Notes: a model not told the origin generated them from the letters alone. DNA of 64,000 nt from Methylohalobius sp. (GCA_026415315.1 JAOAHI010000001.1:1-64000), one strand, 5' to 3'. Positions 46,455 to 57,703 are shown, numbered from the stretch's first letter. A program made the numbers and translations.

Positions 46455-47765
46455 GTGCAGCCGGTCAAAATAGGTCTTTTAGGATTCGGCACCGTAGGCG
46501 GTGGAACGGTGCGGGTGTTGGCGCGTAATGCTCAGGAAATTGCTCGCCGCGCCGGCCGCGAGCTGAGGATTACCACCGTTTTCACTCGCGATCCGTCAAA
46601 ACCCCGCCTTTATTCGGTCGAGGGCATGCGCTTGGTTACTGACCCTTGGCAGGTGGTAGAAGACCCTGAGGTCGAGGTTGTCGCCGAGTTGATCGGCGGT
46701 ATCTCGCCGGCCAAGGAGTTGATACTGCGCGCCATCGAGCTGGGTAAACCCGTGGTCACTGCCAACAAGGCTCTGATTGCCCTGCACGGTAACGAAATCT
46801 TCGCCCGTGCTTCGCAGCGTGGGGTGATGGTGGCTTTTGAAGCCGCGGTGGCTGGTGGTATCCCGATTATCAAGGTCCTCAGGGAGGGGTTGGCCGGCAA
46901 TCGGATCGAGTGGGTGGCTGGGATCATCAACGGCACCTGCAATTTTATCCTCAGCGCGATGCGTGAGCAGGGACGCGAGTTTGCCGAGGTGCTCAAAGAA
47001 GCCCAGGCCTTGGGTTACGCCGAAGCCGACCCAAGTTTAGACGTGGAGGGAATAGACGCTGCTCACAAGCTAACTATTCTGGCGGCGATTGCTTTTGGCA
47101 TCCCGCTTAAGTTTGCCAGCGTTTATACCGAAGGGATCACCCGCATTACCCCAGAGGATATCCGTTACGCCGAGGAACTAGGATATCGGATCAAGTCTCT
47201 TGGCATCGCCCGTCGCAGCGGCGAAGGAATAGAGCTTCGCGTTCATCCGTGCTTGATTCCCGCTCGGCGCCTGTTGGCCAATGTTGAGGGGGTGATGAAT
47301 GCAGTCGTGGTTAAAGGCGATGCGGTTGGGCCCACCTTGTACTATGGACCAGGTGCTGGCGCTGAGCCTACCGCATCGGCGGTGGGGGCCGATTTAGTGG
47401 ACGTGGTGCGAGCCATGACTGCCGATCCCGAGAACCGGGTTCCGCATTTGGCCTTCCAGCCGGATGCGTTGAGCGATTTACGGGTTTTGCCCATGGGCGA
47501 GGTGGAGACCGCCTATTACCTACATCTGAGGGTAGCCGATCAACCTGGGGTGCTGGCTGACATTGCTCGCTTCCTCGCCGACCATGATATCTCGATTGAG
47601 GCGGTGATCCAGAAAGAGCCAAAGCCTTCGCAGCAGGACGTGCCCTTGATTTTCCTCACCCACAAGGTGCGGGAGAGCGCTTTGGATGCAGCTGCTAAAA
47701 AGATCGAGTCCCTACCTACAGTCAAGGCTCCTGTGCACCGCATTCGCCTGGAAACCCTGGAGTAA
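46455..47765 (+). CDS. hom: Homoserine dehydrogenase
   Basis: This enzyme reduces aspartate semialdehyde to homoserine for threonine and methionine. At 436 residues it has the monofunctional, ACT-containing form. The NAD(P)-binding [47 protein letters not shown] and [20 protein letters not shown] are diagnostic; a C-terminal ACT domain (about 350-430; [21 protein letters not shown]) provides threonine feedback. The GTG start has a strong AAAGGAGGG. The order aminotransferase-hom-thrC is common in proteobacteria. Confidence 0.97.
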   Translation: MQPVKIGLLGFGTVGGGTVRVLARNAQEIARRAGRELRITTVFTRDPSKPRLYSVEGMRLVTDPWQVVEDPEVEVVAELIGGISPAKELILRAIELGKPVVTANKALIALHGNEIFARASQRGVMVAFEAAVAGGIPIIKVLREGLAGNRIEWVAGIINGTCNFILSAMREQGREFAEVLKEAQALGYAEADPSLDVEGIDAAHKLTILAAIAFGIPLKFASVYTEGITRITPEDIRYAEELGYRIKSLGIARRSGEGIELRVHPCLIPARRLLANVEGVMNAVVVKGDAVGPTLYYGPGAGAEPTASAVGADLVDVVRAMTADPENRVPHLAFQPDALSDLRVLPMGEVETAYYLHLRVADQPGVLADIARFLADHDISIEAVIQKEPKPSQQDVPLIFLTHKVRESALDAAAKKIESLPTVKAPVHRIRLETLE

Positions 47766-47767
47766 TC

Positions 47768-48838
47768 ATGAATCGTTATAACGGCGTTATAGATCGTTAT
47801 CGCAATCGCCTGCCGCTTGCCGTCCAAACCCCACCTATCAGCCTATGCGAAGGCAATACCCCTTTGATCCAGTTGGAAAACCTCTCGCGCCAGATCGGCA
47901 AAGAGGCAAAGATCTATGTTAAATTCGAGGGTTTGAATCCGACTGGCTCGTTCAAGGACCGCGGCATGACCGTAGCCGTGACTCGAGCGGTGCGGGAGGA
48001 GGGCAGCCGCGCGATTTTATGTGCTTCGACCGGCAACACTTCGGCTTCGGCCGCAGCCTATGCGGCGCGCGCCGGAATTTTAGCGTTTGTACTGATTCCG
48101 GAAGGGAAGGTTGCGCTGGGTAAGCTCGCCCAAGCGCTGATGTATGGGGCCGAGGTGATCCAGATCCAGGGCGATTTTGATGCGGGCATGCGCTTGGTGC
48201 GGGAGATCGCCGCGCATGCTCCAGTCTCTATCGTCAACTCGATTAACCCTTATCGCATAGAAGGTCAAAAAACCGCCGCCTTCGAGATCGTGGACGCCCT
48301 GGGCGAAGCCCCCGATTATCACTGCCTGCCCGTGGGTAACGCCGGTAACATCACTGCCTATTGGAGAGGTTATTGCGAGTACTACTGCGATGGGGTGGCC
48401 AAAAAGCGCCCGGTGATGTGTGGCTATCAGGCCGAGGGAGCTGCTCCTTTCGTCCGCGGCACGCCAGTGGACCATCCCGAAACCGTCGCCACCGCTATCC
48501 GCATCGGCCATCCTCAGTCTTGGGAGGGAGCTTGGGCAGCGCAGCGCGAGTCGGGGGGGTGGTTTGCTAGTTTTTCCGATGCAGAAATTTTAAGGGCGCA
48601 GAAGCTGCTTGCTGAGCACGAGGGGATTTTTTGTGAGCCTGCCTCGGCGGTTTCGGTCGCCGGTGCCCTGCACGATCTTAAAATCGGCAAGATTCCAGAA
48701 GGCGCTACCATTGTCTGCACGCTCACCGGAACCGGACTTAAGGACCCAGACACCGCTATCCGCCAGTGCCAAGTGACCCCTCGAGTGGTGGCGGCGGAGC
48801 TAGATGCAGTCCGGCGCGCGATCTTGGATCGGCTTTGA
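47768..48838 (+). CDS. thrC: Threonine synthase
   Basis: This PLP enzyme makes threonine from phosphohomoserine. At 356 residues it is the shorter, class-II type without the long N-terminal domain of E. coli ThrC. The PLP lysine lies in [15 protein letters not shown] (near 63), with the phosphate-binding [19 protein letters not shown] and [14 protein letters not shown]. No homoserine kinase gene (thrB) is visible in the window. It starts 2 bases after hom, and recJ starts inside its stop codon. Confidence 0.96.
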   Translation: MNRYNGVIDRYRNRLPLAVQTPPISLCEGNTPLIQLENLSRQIGKEAKIYVKFEGLNPTGSFKDRGMTVAVTRAVREEGSRAILCASTGNTSASAAAYAARAGILAFVLIPEGKVALGKLAQALMYGAEVIQIQGDFDAGMRLVREIAAHAPVSIVNSINPYRIEGQKTAAFEIVDALGEAPDYHCLPVGNAGNITAYWRGYCEYYCDGVAKKRPVMCGYQAEGAAPFVRGTPVDHPETVATAIRIGHPQSWEGAWAAQRESGGWFASFSDAEILRAQKLLAEHEGIFCEPASAVSVAGALHDLKIGKIPEGATIVCTLTGTGLKDPDTAIRQCQVTPRVVAAELDAVRRAILDRL

Positions 48839-50556
48839 ACCGCAAGCCCCTGATCGCACGTCCGCTGCCAGCGGTGCACTCTTTGCCAGAGCGCCTGCAT
48901 CCTGTGCTTAAAAGAGTTTATCTTGGCCGCGGCGTTCTATCCGTTGAGGACTTGGATTACTCCTTGTCTCGTCTGCCTTCGCCTTTTTTGCTTCCGGGGA
49001 TGGCAGCCATGACCGAGCGCCTAGGGAATGCTGTGCGCGAGCAAAAGCGGATTTTGGTGGTGGCCGATTACGACGCGGACGGCGCCACTGCGTGTGCAGT
49101 GGCGGTTAAAGGCTTGCGCGCTTTGGGAGCGCAGCAGGTCGATTTCGTCGTCCCCGACCGCTTTCGCTTGGGTTATGGGCTAACTCCCGGCCTAGTTGAG
49201 GCGGTATTAAGCCGCAGGCCCCAGGTTCTGCTCACGGTGGACAACGGCATCTCTAGCTTGCCCGGGGTTCAAACCGCTAAATCGGCCGGCATGGAAGTCC
49301 TAGTCACCGACCACCATTTGCCTGGCGAGAAGCTACCGGAAGCCGATGCCATCGTCAATCCCAATCTGTCAGGATCGATTTTCCCGAGTACAGCCTTAGC
49401 TGGAGTGGGGGTGATGTTTTATGTGCTGTGCGCGCTCCGGGCGGAACTTCGGAAGGAGGGCTGGTTTAGTCGGCGGGGAATCGCCGAACCTAAGCTTAAA
49501 GAATTGCTCGATCTAGTTGCGTTGGGAACGGTGGCCGACGTGGTGCCATTGGATGGTCTCAACCGCATCTTGGTTTATCATGGGCTTAAGCAAATACGCC
49601 GTGCGCCTTGTCCGGGCATTCAGGCGCTGTTGGAGGTGGCTGGATGCTGTCGCGAAGAGGTGGTGGCAGCGGATTTAGGGTTTGCTTTAGGGCCGCGCCT
49701 GAACGCTGCCGGACGGCTGGAGGACATGACGTTAGGAATTCGTTGCTTGCTGAGTGAGAATTTAGAAGAGGCCAGAGTTTTAGCTCGGCGCTTGGACAGT
49801 CTCAACCGCGAGCGGCAGAGGATCGAAGCGAAGATGCAGGCTGAGGCCGCAGCCTACCTGGATTCGATAACCGATGGATCGCGTGTGCCATGCTTATTTG
49901 CCCCTTCTTGGCACGAGGGGGTGGTTGGAATTCTGGCGGCTAGGCTTCGAGATCGGCTTAAAGTACCGGCTATCGCCTTCGCACTCGGAAGAGACGGCTT
50001 GCTTAAAGGTTCGGCTCGCTCCATTCCTGGCCTTCATATCCGCGACTTGCTGGCGGAGATCGACGCCAGTCACCCTGGCCTCATCGCGCGTTACGGTGGC
50101 CACGCGATGGCGGCTGGATTGTCCCTACAGCCTGAGAATTATCCGCGTTTTTCCGCTTTGTTTGCTGAGCGATTGGCGGCTTATCTGGCTCGGCTCTCGG
50201 CTGAGGAGGCCATTTATACCGATGGTTATCTAAACTCTGTGGATTTCTCCTCGTCTTTAGCGACTGAGCTGCGTTTTGCCGGCCCTTGGGGGCAAGGTTT
50301 CCCAGAACCTCTGTTCCATGGCGAATTCGAGGTGCAATCGGCCGCGCTCGTTAAGGATCGCCATCTGCGGTTATCTGTACGTCCAGCACAAGGGCCTTGG
50401 CTGAAAGCCGTCGCTTTCAACCTAGACGATAAGGCGAAGGATTTTTCGCCTCTTGATTGCCACGAGCTGCGCTTGGCGTATCGGTTGGATCTCGACCAGT
50501 TCCAAGGCTCGCGCGCGGTGCAGCTGACAGTTGAATATCTGGAGCCTGTGCGATGA
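48835..50556 (+). CDS. recJ: Single-strand-specific DNA exonuclease RecJ
   Basis: This 5'-3' single-strand exonuclease works in recombination and mismatch repair. From TTG 48835 it has 574 residues (E. coli 577). The DHH-family metal motifs are present: [15 protein letters not shown] (motif I), [20 protein letters not shown] (motif III, DHH) and [13 protein letters not shown] (motif IV). The DHHA1 domain has [12 protein letters not shown] and [13 protein letters not shown]. The TTG overlaps the thrC stop (TTGA); the frame also extends to an ATG at 48766 inside thrC, which is less likely. Its stop overlaps nadC (ATGA). Confidence 0.95.
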   Translation: MNRKPLIARPLPAVHSLPERLHPVLKRVYLGRGVLSVEDLDYSLSRLPSPFLLPGMAAMTERLGNAVREQKRILVVADYDADGATACAVAVKGLRALGAQQVDFVVPDRFRLGYGLTPGLVEAVLSRRPQVLLTVDNGISSLPGVQTAKSAGMEVLVTDHHLPGEKLPEADAIVNPNLSGSIFPSTALAGVGVMFYVLCALRAELRKEGWFSRRGIAEPKLKELLDLVALGTVADVVPLDGLNRILVYHGLKQIRRAPCPGIQALLEVAGCCREEVVAADLGFALGPRLNAAGRLEDMTLGIRCLLSENLEEARVLARRLDSLNRERQRIEAKMQAEAAAYLDSITDGSRVPCLFAPSWHEGVVGILAARLRDRLKVPAIAFALGRDGLLKGSARSIPGLHIRDLLAEIDASHPGLIARYGGHAMAAGLSLQPENYPRFSALFAERLAAYLARLSAEEAIYTDGYLNSVDFSSSLATELRFAGPWGQGFPEPLFHGEFEVQSAALVKDRHLRLSVRPAQGPWLKAVAFNLDDKAKDFSPLDCHELRLAYRLDLDQFQGSRAVQLTVEYLEPVR

Positions 50557-51395
50557 AAGTCTCACGCGATGAGGTCCGCCGTTTTTTGGCCGAGGACGTA
50601 GGGACGGGGGATATCACCGTTGGCATTATTCCAGAGTTCCTGATCGCTGAGGCGGAGGTGATTTGCCGTGAGCCTATGGTTTTATGCGGCAGGGCCTGGT
50701 TTGAGGCCGTGTTTTTAGAACTCGATCCCCACTGCCGGTTTGTCTGGCAGGTGGAAGAGGGCGAAGAGGCCCCGGCTGGAGCATGTCTGTGTCGTCTCCA
50801 AGGGTCCGCCCGCTCTTTGCTTACCGGCGAGCGCACTGCTCTCAACTTGCTTCAGACCTTGTCCGGCACAGCCACTTTGGCACGCCGTTTTGCTCAAGCT
50901 GTGGCCGGCACCCAGGCAGTGATTCTGGATACCCGCAAAACCTTGCCCGGCCTTCGCAGGTTACAAAAGTATGCGGTCAGAGTTGGAGGGTGTCAGAACC
51001 ACCGTTTTGGCCTCTTCGATGGCATTCTGATCAAGGAAAACCACATCCTGGCTGCAGGCTCCATCCGCGCAGCTATAGCTAAAGCTAAGGCTTTGAATAC
51101 CGGCTTTTCTATTGAAGTGGAAGTGGAGTCGTTACAAGAGTTGGAGGAGGCCCTGGCCGCGGGGGCAGACATTGTGCTTTTGGACAACTTTTCTCTGGAG
51201 GAGCTGCGGCAGGCGGTGGCGCTGACCAGGCAGATGATGCAGCACAAAGTATTTTTGGAAGCATCAGGCAATATCGACTTGGACAACGTGCGCCAAGTGG
51301 CTGAGACAGGAGTGGATCGAATTTCAATCGGCGCATTGACCAAGCACCTCAAAGCAGTGGACTTGTCGCTGCGCTTGGGCAGGGTAAAGGGGTGA
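50553..51395 (+). CDS. nadC: Nicotinate-nucleotide pyrophosphorylase (quinolinate phosphoribosyltransferase)
   Basis: This enzyme makes nicotinate mononucleotide from quinolinate and PRPP in NAD synthesis; it has 280 residues. Signatures are EDVGTGDITVG at the N terminus, TGERTALNLLQTLSGTAT, DTRKTLPGLRRLQKYAVRVGGCQNHR (substrate site), IKENHIL and the C-terminal GVDRISIGALTKHLKAVDLSLR. The ATG overlaps the recJ stop. The small membrane-protein gene starts inside its stop (GTGA). Confidence 0.96.
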   Translation: MKVSRDEVRRFLAEDVGTGDITVGIIPEFLIAEAEVICREPMVLCGRAWFEAVFLELDPHCRFVWQVEEGEEAPAGACLCRLQGSARSLLTGERTALNLLQTLSGTATLARRFAQAVAGTQAVILDTRKTLPGLRRLQKYAVRVGGCQNHRFGLFDGILIKENHILAAGSIRAAIAKAKALNTGFSIEVEVESLQELEEALAAGADIVLLDNFSLEELRQAVALTRQMMQHKVFLEASGNIDLDNVRQVAETGVDRISIGALTKHLKAVDLSLRLGRVKG

Positions 51396-51916
51396 GGCCG
51401 CATAACTTCATCTTTCCAGGGTTTACCTCAACAGCGGCGGGCCTGGTCTTGGTGTTTTGGTGGCTGCCGCAGGGGTCTAAGTGGTTTTCCTCCCCTTGGC
51501 TTGGTTTAGCAGGGGGCTTCGCGGTTGTGGTGGCCGTGGTGCTGGGTTGGCGGGGCTGGCTGGCACCGCAGCGGGCCTATGACCTTTTACTGTGGGGCAG
51601 CCTGTGGTTGTGGCTGGCCGGGTGGTTGCCGATTTTTTCTTACGAGGCGCCGGTATTCAAAGCCTATCCGGTGTATTTCGTTCTGCTCGATGCCACGACT
51701 GGATATTTTGTCCTCGGCCAGCGCGAACGCCTGGAAGTTGAGGAGCGGCGCTTGCTCACCAAACTGGCCAGACAATGGTGGTTTGACCCGCGCTTGTTGG
51801 CTGGGCTGGTGGTGGCTAGTTTGTTGCTTCCCGCGTATTATCTGATTTATCCCTTGGCGGTTGGGCTGTTGACTGCCCGTTGTGCGTTAGCGATGGCGTT
51901 AGAGAATCCTACCTAA
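51392..51916 (+). CDS. Small inner-membrane protein of unknown function
   Basis: The protein has 174 residues with five or six hydrophobic segments rich in Trp, Leu and Val (for example AAGLVLVFWWLP, FAVVVAVVLGWRGWL, LLLWGSLWLWLAGWLP, LLAGLVVASLLLPAYYLIYPL). A charged loop between the helices reads GQRERLEVEERRLLTKLARQ. No catalytic motif or known family is recognised. It is last in the thrC-recJ-nadC transcript through a GTGA overlap and ends 4 bases into the convergent yraN gene. Confidence 0.65.
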   Translation: MRPHNFIFPGFTSTAAGLVLVFWWLPQGSKWFSSPWLGLAGGFAVVVAVVLGWRGWLAPQRAYDLLLWGSLWLWLAGWLPIFSYEAPVFKAYPVYFVLLDATTGYFVLGQRERLEVEERRLLTKLARQWWFDPRLLAGLVVASLLLPAYYLIYPLAVGLLTARCALAMALENPT

Positions 51917-52263
51917 AAGGCGTTACGTATCCACTCTAGATCAAACCCCCAAGAGGTAGGAGTCAGAGCTAGCACGTCAAAGCGGATCGGACCATCGTAC
52001 GGATGGCGAGAGAGATAGTGTTGGGCGGTTTGGAGCAGGCGTTTTTGCTTGCCTGAGGTAATGCTTTCTAGAGCACCTCCGAAACGAGGATTTGCCCGGC
52101 AACGAACTTCGGCAAAGACCAAGACGCTCTCATCGAGCAGAATCAAGTCGATTTCTCCGAAGCGAGAACGGTAGTTGCGTGCGAGCAATCTGAGTCCATG
52201 CCGCTTTAAGAAAAAGAGGGCATGCTCTTCAGCTTGGCGGCCGAGAAGATGGCGGTTGGTCAT
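51913..52263 (-). CDS. yraN: YraN (UPF0102) family protein
   Basis: This 116-residue protein of the YraN family has a nuclease-like fold with GEIDLILLDESVLVFAEVRCR, which carries the conserved Glu, Asp and Lys-equivalent positions. The N-terminal [23 protein letters not shown] is typical. The ATG at 52263 gives the family length; the frame extends to 52320 inside lpoA. lpoA-yraN adjacency is common in gammaproteobacteria. Its function remains unproven; a Holliday-junction-resolvase-like role has been suggested for the fold. Confidence 0.88.
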   Translation of the reverse strand: MTNRHLLGRQAEEHALFFLKRHGLRLLARNYRSRFGEIDLILLDESVLVFAEVRCRANPRFGGALESITSGKQKRLLQTAQHYLSRHPYDGPIRFDVLALTPTSWGFDLEWIRNAF

Positions 52264-54079
52264 GGATAGAATCCGGGGCCAGGCCATAAATGACTGGCAC
52301 GCCCTGGCGAAATTCGGCACACGTCAGCTGCCGTCGGATCCGGCCGCTGTCGTCTAAGGTTAAGATGCCGCTCACTCCGGCATAGCGGCCGCCTATACCG
52401 AGCAAGCGGCTAGGAATGCGGTAAGCGTCGATGCCCAAAGCGGCCAAGCGCAAATAAGCGCCTGAGTGAGGTCCCCACTTGGCTTCAAAGTCGGCGACTG
52501 TGGGCGCTGCCTCGTGTTCACCTTGCAGTAGCCAGGGGAGGTCGCAAAAGCGGATGCCTTCCAAATCTCGATCTTGGCTGGGATTAGGGTGGCCGGCATA
52601 GATATCCCAGGTGGCATAGACCGGCAGATATTCGGCGCGGTAAAACACGAGCTGCGGTTTGATCAAACGCCCTTGCTCGGGCGTAGCATAGAGGAAAATG
52701 AAGTCGGCGTCTTTGCGGACGCGAGGCGTGAAGTGGACCTCTCCCACGATTGGACGCAGCTGCTCGAAACGACGCTCACTCTCGTCTAAGTTCAGCAGCC
52801 GGCGGATAGCGGCGGAAGGGTCTGCAGCAGCGGGATAACGCTGGATTTCTAGCACTCGCCCGCCTAGTTTTTCCCAGTACGCCAAGAAAAAGTTGGCGAT
52901 CCTATCGCCTGCCTGGTTAGCCGCCACTAAGACTAAAGCGCGCTGGTGGCCGTGGGCAAAAGCGCTGTTGGCCACTTGTGCTACCCCTTCCTCCGGTGGC
53001 AAGGCGAACTGATATAGACCGGGCCGGCTTATCCCATCGATCGCGTTGAAAGCAAGCACCGGCGGGTTAAAATGGGTAAGACTTGTCAGGCGCTCCAGCT
53101 CCGGTTTCTGCAAAGGGCCGAGGATCAGTTCCACTCCTTGATTAGTCGCATGCTGGTATTGGGTAAGAGGGTCAGCGGCGGTGCTGTCGTATTCAGTCCA
53201 TTCCAGCTGGGGGAACTCATTAGGCAGCGAGCGCACGGACTCAATAGCGTGGCGGATGACGTCGGCGGCGGCCTGAAAGGGCCCGGAGCGAGGCAAAAGA
53301 AGCGCGATTTTGTGTGGGGTTTTATACTGGGGTAACGGAGGGATCCGACGCACGATTAGACGCTCTAGGAAACGGGCCTGATCGGCAGGATGGTAAGAAT
53401 AGGTTTGGCGCCATTTCTCCACGGCGAGGTCCAAGTCCTGAGAGCGATAAGGATGGGATTTTAAAATCCGTGCCAACTCGAACCAGCCGGCTAAATCGCT
53501 TTTCGGCTTAGCTTTCAGACCTGCCAATACTTCAGTTGGCAAAAGCTCAAGGGCCTCGAAAATGGCCTGGTTGTTGTCTTCGATCTCTTTGAGCGTTTTC
53601 AGCCACTGGCCCAGGCTTACTCGCTCGCGTAGGCCCCCGATCAAATCGCCCTGCAGGGCGAAGGCGCGGGCCCTAAGCTGGTGATAATCTTTGCGCAGGT
53701 GATCGGGTAACTCGTTCGGGTCAAGCGCGTTTAGCGCCTCTTGGGCGGAAGCAGTATCGCTCTCGTCTAGCGCCAAGCTGGCTTTGAGGAAGGCTAAAGC
53801 GATGCGGTCAGGAGCAGACAGCCGACTAGGGTCTAATAATCCGGAGAGAACCTGCCGCGCGCTCTTTTTATCGCCCGTTCGATACAGCGCTTGCGCTGCG
53901 CGCAACAGGTATTGGGAGCGCTCAGCTGGTGGCAGGCGGGCAGCCGTCTCCACATAGCGCTGTGTCACCTGTAGGGGCGGCGATTGGGTCGGTTGGTTTC
54001 CTGCCTGGTGGCGAGGAGGTGCGCAAGCCGCAAGGGCCAGAGCGAGCGCAAGAAGGGACTTACACCGGATTTTCGCCAT
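52229..54079 (-). CDS. lpoA: Penicillin-binding protein activator LpoA (LppC)
   Basis: This outer-membrane lipoprotein stimulates PBP1a. From ATG 54079 it has 616 residues (E. coli 678). The signal peptide ends in the lipobox LAAC ([10 protein letters not shown], Cys near 18). A TPR-like N domain (about 30-250) leads to a periplasmic-binding-protein-like C domain (about 255-615; [65 protein letters not shown]), which lies over a helical neck. The frame extends to 54184 inside gltA. Its end overlaps yraN by 35 bases. Confidence 0.92.
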   Translation of the reverse strand: MAKIRCKSLLALALALAACAPPRHQAGNQPTQSPPLQVTQRYVETAARLPPAERSQYLLRAAQALYRTGDKKSARQVLSGLLDPSRLSAPDRIALAFLKASLALDESDTASAQEALNALDPNELPDHLRKDYHQLRARAFALQGDLIGGLRERVSLGQWLKTLKEIEDNNQAIFEALELLPTEVLAGLKAKPKSDLAGWFELARILKSHPYRSQDLDLAVEKWRQTYSYHPADQARFLERLIVRRIPPLPQYKTPHKIALLLPRSGPFQAAADVIRHAIESVRSLPNEFPQLEWTEYDSTAADPLTQYQHATNQGVELILGPLQKPELERLTSLTHFNPPVLAFNAIDGISRPGLYQFALPPEEGVAQVANSAFAHGHQRALVLVAANQAGDRIANFFLAYWEKLGGRVLEIQRYPAAADPSAAIRRLLNLDESERRFEQLRPIVGEVHFTPRVRKDADFIFLYATPEQGRLIKPQLVFYRAEYLPVYATWDIYAGHPNPSQDRDLEGIRFCDLPWLLQGEHEAAPTVADFEAKWGPHSGAYLRLAALGIDAYRIPSRLLGIGGRYAGVSGILTLDDSGRIRRQLTCAEFRQGVPVIYGLAPDSIHDQPPSSRPPS

Positions 54080-55442
54080 CCCCCCAGTACCGACTCCACG
54101 TGCGACGACCTGGACTGGGCCGCTGATCCATGGGGAGGTATTCGCGCGGCGGATGGCCAACATAAATTTGGCGTGGCCGGCCAATTTTAGTGCTTGGGTC
54201 GGAGACCATCTCCTTCCAGTGCGCTACCCAGCCTACGGTGCGACCGATAGCGAACAGCACCGTGAACATGTTGGTAGGAAAGCCCATAGCCCGGAGCACG
54301 ATGCCGGTATAAAAGTCTACGTTGGGATACAGCTTGCGTTCGATGAAATACTCATCCTGCAAAGCGATCCGCTCGAGTTCCATCGCCAATTCCAGCAAAG
54401 GGTCGTCGCGTCGTCCCAACGCTTCCAAGACCTCGTAACAAGTTTGGCGCATGATCTCAGCGCGTGGATCATAATGTTTGTAGACGCGGTGGCCAAATCC
54501 CATCAGCCGAAAAGGATCGTTTTTGTCCTTGGCGCGGGCAATGTATTCGGGAATGCGGCTTTTGTGGCCGATTTCCATCAGCATCTTCAACACCGCCTCG
54601 TTGGCCCCGCCGTGGGACGGCCCCCACAGGGAGGCAATGCCAGCCGCGATGCAGGCGAATGGGTTGGCACCCGAGGAGCCGGCTAGGCGAACGGTGGACG
54701 TGGAAGCGTTTTGTTCGTGGTCAGCATGAAGGATGAGGATGCGATCCAGCGCCTTGACCAACACTGGATTAAGCTGATATTCCTCAGTCGGGTTGGAAAA
54801 GGTCAGATAAAGAAGGTTTTCAGCATAGTTCAAGCGATTCTGGGGGTAAACGAGAGGCCAACCCATGGCGTAGCGATAAGCGTAGGCGCCGATAGTGGGC
54901 ATCTTGGCGATAATCCGATAAGCGGCCAACATGCGCTGCTCTGGGTCGGTGATATCCATGTCGTCGTGATAAAAAGCCGACAGTGCCCCAACCACCCCCA
55001 CCATGATAGCCATAGGATGGGATTTGCGGGTAAAGCCGCGGAAAAACAGCATGAGTTGGTCGTGGAGTAATGTGTGGCGCTTGATGTCGCGCTCGAACTC
55101 GGCTTTTTCCTCCGACGAAGGCAGCTCTCCGTAGAGCAACAGATAGCATACCTCCATGTAGTCGCTGTGGGTGGCCAATTGTTGAATAGGATAGCCGCGG
55201 TACAAGAGGATGCCTTTTTCCCCGTCTATGAAAGTGATGGCCGATTTGCACGAGGCGGTCGAGGTGAAACCAGGATCGAACGTTAGCACCTCAGCGCTGC
55301 CATAAAAACTGCGGATATCGATGGCTGGTGGTCCGAGGGTGCCATGCAGCAGTGGGCGTTGGTAATGCTTGCCAGTGCGCTCGTCGATTAGAGTGAAGCT
55401 GCCCCCGTTTTTGTTAGCTTCAGAAGAAATGTGGTTTGCCAT
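54060..55442 (-). CDS. gltA: Citrate synthase
   Basis: This is the TCA-cycle entry enzyme of the hexameric type-II class, at 460 residues somewhat longer than the usual 425-435. Catalytic residues are visible in [18 protein letters not shown] (His), [14 protein letters not shown] (His) and [15 protein letters not shown] (Asp). The normal C-terminal segment [10 protein letters not shown]...REYLPMDQR is followed by 19 extra residues that run into the lpoA start, a 20-base overlap. The ATG at 55442 faces a divergent promoter region shared with prfC. Confidence 0.96.
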   Translation of the reverse strand: MANHISSEANKNGGSFTLIDERTGKHYQRPLLHGTLGPPAIDIRSFYGSAEVLTFDPGFTSTASCKSAITFIDGEKGILLYRGYPIQQLATHSDYMEVCYLLLYGELPSSEEKAEFERDIKRHTLLHDQLMLFFRGFTRKSHPMAIMVGVVGALSAFYHDDMDITDPEQRMLAAYRIIAKMPTIGAYAYRYAMGWPLVYPQNRLNYAENLLYLTFSNPTEEYQLNPVLVKALDRILILHADHEQNASTSTVRLAGSSGANPFACIAAGIASLWGPSHGGANEAVLKMLMEIGHKSRIPEYIARAKDKNDPFRLMGFGHRVYKHYDPRAEIMRQTCYEVLEALGRRDDPLLELAMELERIALQDEYFIERKLYPNVDFYTGIVLRAMGFPTNMFTVLFAIGRTVGWVAHWKEMVSDPSTKIGRPRQIYVGHPPREYLPMDQRPSPGRRTWSRYWGDGENPV

Positions 55443-55515
55443 GACGATGGCCTCACAACGAATTCAAATCGCTATAGAGTACCACGAAGCGGCAGGAATG
55501 AAAGCAGGACGCATT

Positions 55516-55538
55516 GATTATAGATTTGAAATATAATC
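55516..55538. promoter_or_regulatory. Perfect inverted repeat in the gltA-prfC divergent promoter region
   Basis: GATTATA at 55516-55522 and TATAATC at 55532-55538 are exact reverse complements with a 9-base spacer, in the 122-base gap between divergent gltA and prfC. The symmetry and spacing fit a dimeric repressor operator. TATAAT within the right half could also be a -10 hexamer for prfC. The binding protein is unknown. Confidence 0.45.
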
Positions 55539-55564
55539 TAAAAATTTATGCTTGAAAAAATCGT

Positions 55565-57169
55565 ATGAACGGGCCGCTTCAGGAAATCCAAAGGCGCCGT
55601 ACCTTCGCCATTATCTCTCATCCCGACGCAGGCAAGACTACCCTTACGGAGAAGTTACTTTTGTTCGGTGGAGCGATCCAACTCGCCGGTGCAATCAAAG
55701 GGCGCAAGGCTTCGCGCCATGCTACCTCCGACTGGATGGAGTTGGAGAAGCAGCGCGGGATTTCGGTGACTACCTCTGTGATGCAGTTCGAGCATCAAGG
55801 CTGCTTGATGAATCTGCTTGACACGCCTGGCCATGCTGACTTCTCTGAAGATACCTACCGTACTTTGACGGCAGTGGATTCAGCCTTGATGGTGATCGAC
55901 AGCGCTAAGGGAGTAGAAGAACGGACTGTTAAATTGATGGAAGTGTGCCGTCTTCGGACGACGCCTATTCTCACTTTTATCAACAAGCTCGATCGCGAGG
56001 GTCGCGACCCTATAGAGCTTTTGGATGAAATCGAACAGGTACTGGCTATTCGCTGCGCTCCTCTCACCTGGCCGATCGGTATGGGTCGGCGCTTCAAAGG
56101 GGTATATCACCTGTATGAGGACGCCACGCATCTGTATGAAGCCCGCCACCACGACCGTATCGCCAAAGGCGAAGTGATAAAAGGTTTAGACAATCCGGCT
56201 TTGGACCAAAGGCTAGGCGATCAGGCCCGGGAGTTACGTGAGGAAATCGAGTTAGTGCGAGGCGCGAGCCACCTGTTCGATCATCAGGCGTATCTGGCAG
56301 GCCAGCAAACCCCGGTTTTATTCGGTTCGGCGCTCAACAATTTCGGCGTGCTGGAGCTTTTGGACGCGTTGGCTCGCTATGCGCCTTCGCCTCAGTCGCG
56401 TTTGGCGCAGGAGCGGGCGGTGGCACCTGAAGAGCCGGATTTTACTGGGTTTGTATTCAAGATCCAGGCTAATATGGACCCATTGCACCGCGACCGGATT
56501 GCATTTATCCGAGTCTGTTCGGGTCGGTATCAAAAGGGGATGAAGCTTTACCACGTGCGTCTAGGCAAAACTATGACTGCGAGCAACGCCATTACGTTTC
56601 AAGCGCAAAGCCGCCAGCATGTCGAGGAAGCTTGGCCGGGAGACATCATTGGCCTTTACAATCACGGTACGATCCAAGTTGCCGATACCTTCACCCAAGG
56701 TGAAAAGCTTAGGTTTGGCGGCATTCCTTTTTTTGCTCCGGAGTTGTTTCGTCGAGTCGTACTGCGCGATCCTCTGCGCGCCAAAGCGCTGCATAAGGGG
56801 TTAATTCAGCTCAGCGAGGAGGGAGCAGTCCAGGTGTTTAAGCCGCTTAAGAACAATGACTTGATTTTAGGCGCGGTAGGGATGTTGCAGTTCGATGTGA
56901 CTGCCTTTAGGCTCAGGGATGAGTACAATGCCGATTGCGGCTTTGAGCCAGTCGGCGTGGTCACAGCTCGCTGGGTAGAAACGGACGACTTAAAACTGCT
57001 TGAGGAATTCAAACGCAGGAGCTTTGATTATTTGGCCGAAGACGGAGGCGGGTTCCTAGTCTATTTGGCTCCCAGCCGAGTAAATCTAGAGCTAGTTCAG
57101 GAGCGATGGCCAAAGATCGAGTTCAAGGCCACCCGTGAACTAGGAAAAATTCCTGTAAGCTTTCAATAA
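55565..57169 (+). CDS. prfC: Peptide chain release factor 3
   Basis: This GTPase recycles RF1/RF2 from the ribosome; it has 534 residues (E. coli 529). The G1 motif [17 protein letters not shown]2 region [13 protein letters not shown]3 [16 protein letters not shown] and G4 FINKLDRE are intact. The C-terminal domains have [16 protein letters not shown]-like and [10 protein letters not shown] segments. The ATG at 55565 has only a weak purine stretch ahead of it. It is divergent from gltA. Confidence 0.97.
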   Translation: MNGPLQEIQRRRTFAIISHPDAGKTTLTEKLLLFGGAIQLAGAIKGRKASRHATSDWMELEKQRGISVTTSVMQFEHQGCLMNLLDTPGHADFSEDTYRTLTAVDSALMVIDSAKGVEERTVKLMEVCRLRTTPILTFINKLDREGRDPIELLDEIEQVLAIRCAPLTWPIGMGRRFKGVYHLYEDATHLYEARHHDRIAKGEVIKGLDNPALDQRLGDQARELREEIELVRGASHLFDHQAYLAGQQTPVLFGSALNNFGVLELLDALARYAPSPQSRLAQERAVAPEEPDFTGFVFKIQANMDPLHRDRIAFIRVCSGRYQKGMKLYHVRLGKTMTASNAITFQAQSRQHVEEAWPGDIIGLYNHGTIQVADTFTQGEKLRFGGIPFFAPELFRRVVLRDPLRAKALHKGLIQLSEEGAVQVFKPLKNNDLILGAVGMLQFDVTAFRLRDEYNADCGFEPVGVVTARWVETDDLKLLEEFKRRSFDYLAEDGGGFLVYLAPSRVNLELVQERWPKIEFKATRELGKIPVSFQ

Positions 57170-57286
57170 TGGATTTGATAGAATTAAAAAGTTTATGTTT
57201 GAAAATAATTGCACGATCAGTTCAGTTCAGGTTCAACGAGCGGCTGGTATCTTGTTGTCACCATTAAATCGTAAAGGAGGAACAGA

Positions 57287-57703
57287 ATGAGTTTAACCAA
57301 GCTGGTTTTTAGTACGGCCCTTGCTGCGATGGTAGGTATGGCCTCGGCAGTCGAGTTCACTCCCGAAGAAAACTTGTTTTTAGGGATGAAGATCTACGAA
57401 CGGGCTGCCGGGCGGGGGTGTGGAACCTGCCACGATGTGCGGCCCTTCCCAGATCTAACCCAGAGCATCAAGAAGCTGAGTAAGGAAGAGTTCATCAACG
57501 TAGTGAAGAACGGCCGTCCTGGCACCGTCATGGTCGCGATGGCGCCTCAGATAATGGAGATCGGATTGGTGAAAAACGCCTGCATGACCGAAGAGCAGGC
57601 CTTGAACGCCTTGTATGCATACCTGCAAGCGGTGGCCGAAGGCAAGGGCAAAGCGCAGAAACCAGCCAGTTTAGATGCTAAGATCAAAGCTTGCGGTAAA
57701 TAA
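57287..57703 (+). CDS. Monoheme c-type cytochrome
   Basis: This exported protein has 138 residues; the signal peptide is about the first 20 (ends near ASAVE). One heme motif, RGCGTCHDV (near residue 46), is followed by NGRPGTVMVAMAPQIMEIGLV, where a Met could be the axial ligand, and then a second Cys pair (NACMT; KACGK) that could form a disulfide. Its family is not clear; similar small cytochromes accompany several respiratory chains. A strong AAAGGAGG precedes the ATG. It ends 20 bases inside the convergent cysG gene and is followed by a strong terminator. Confidence 0.82.
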   Translation: MSLTKLVFSTALAAMVGMASAVEFTPEENLFLGMKIYERAAGRGCGTCHDVRPFPDLTQSIKKLSKEEFINVVKNGRPGTVMVAMAPQIMEIGLVKNACMTEEQALNALYAYLQAVAEGKGKAQKPASLDAKIKACGK

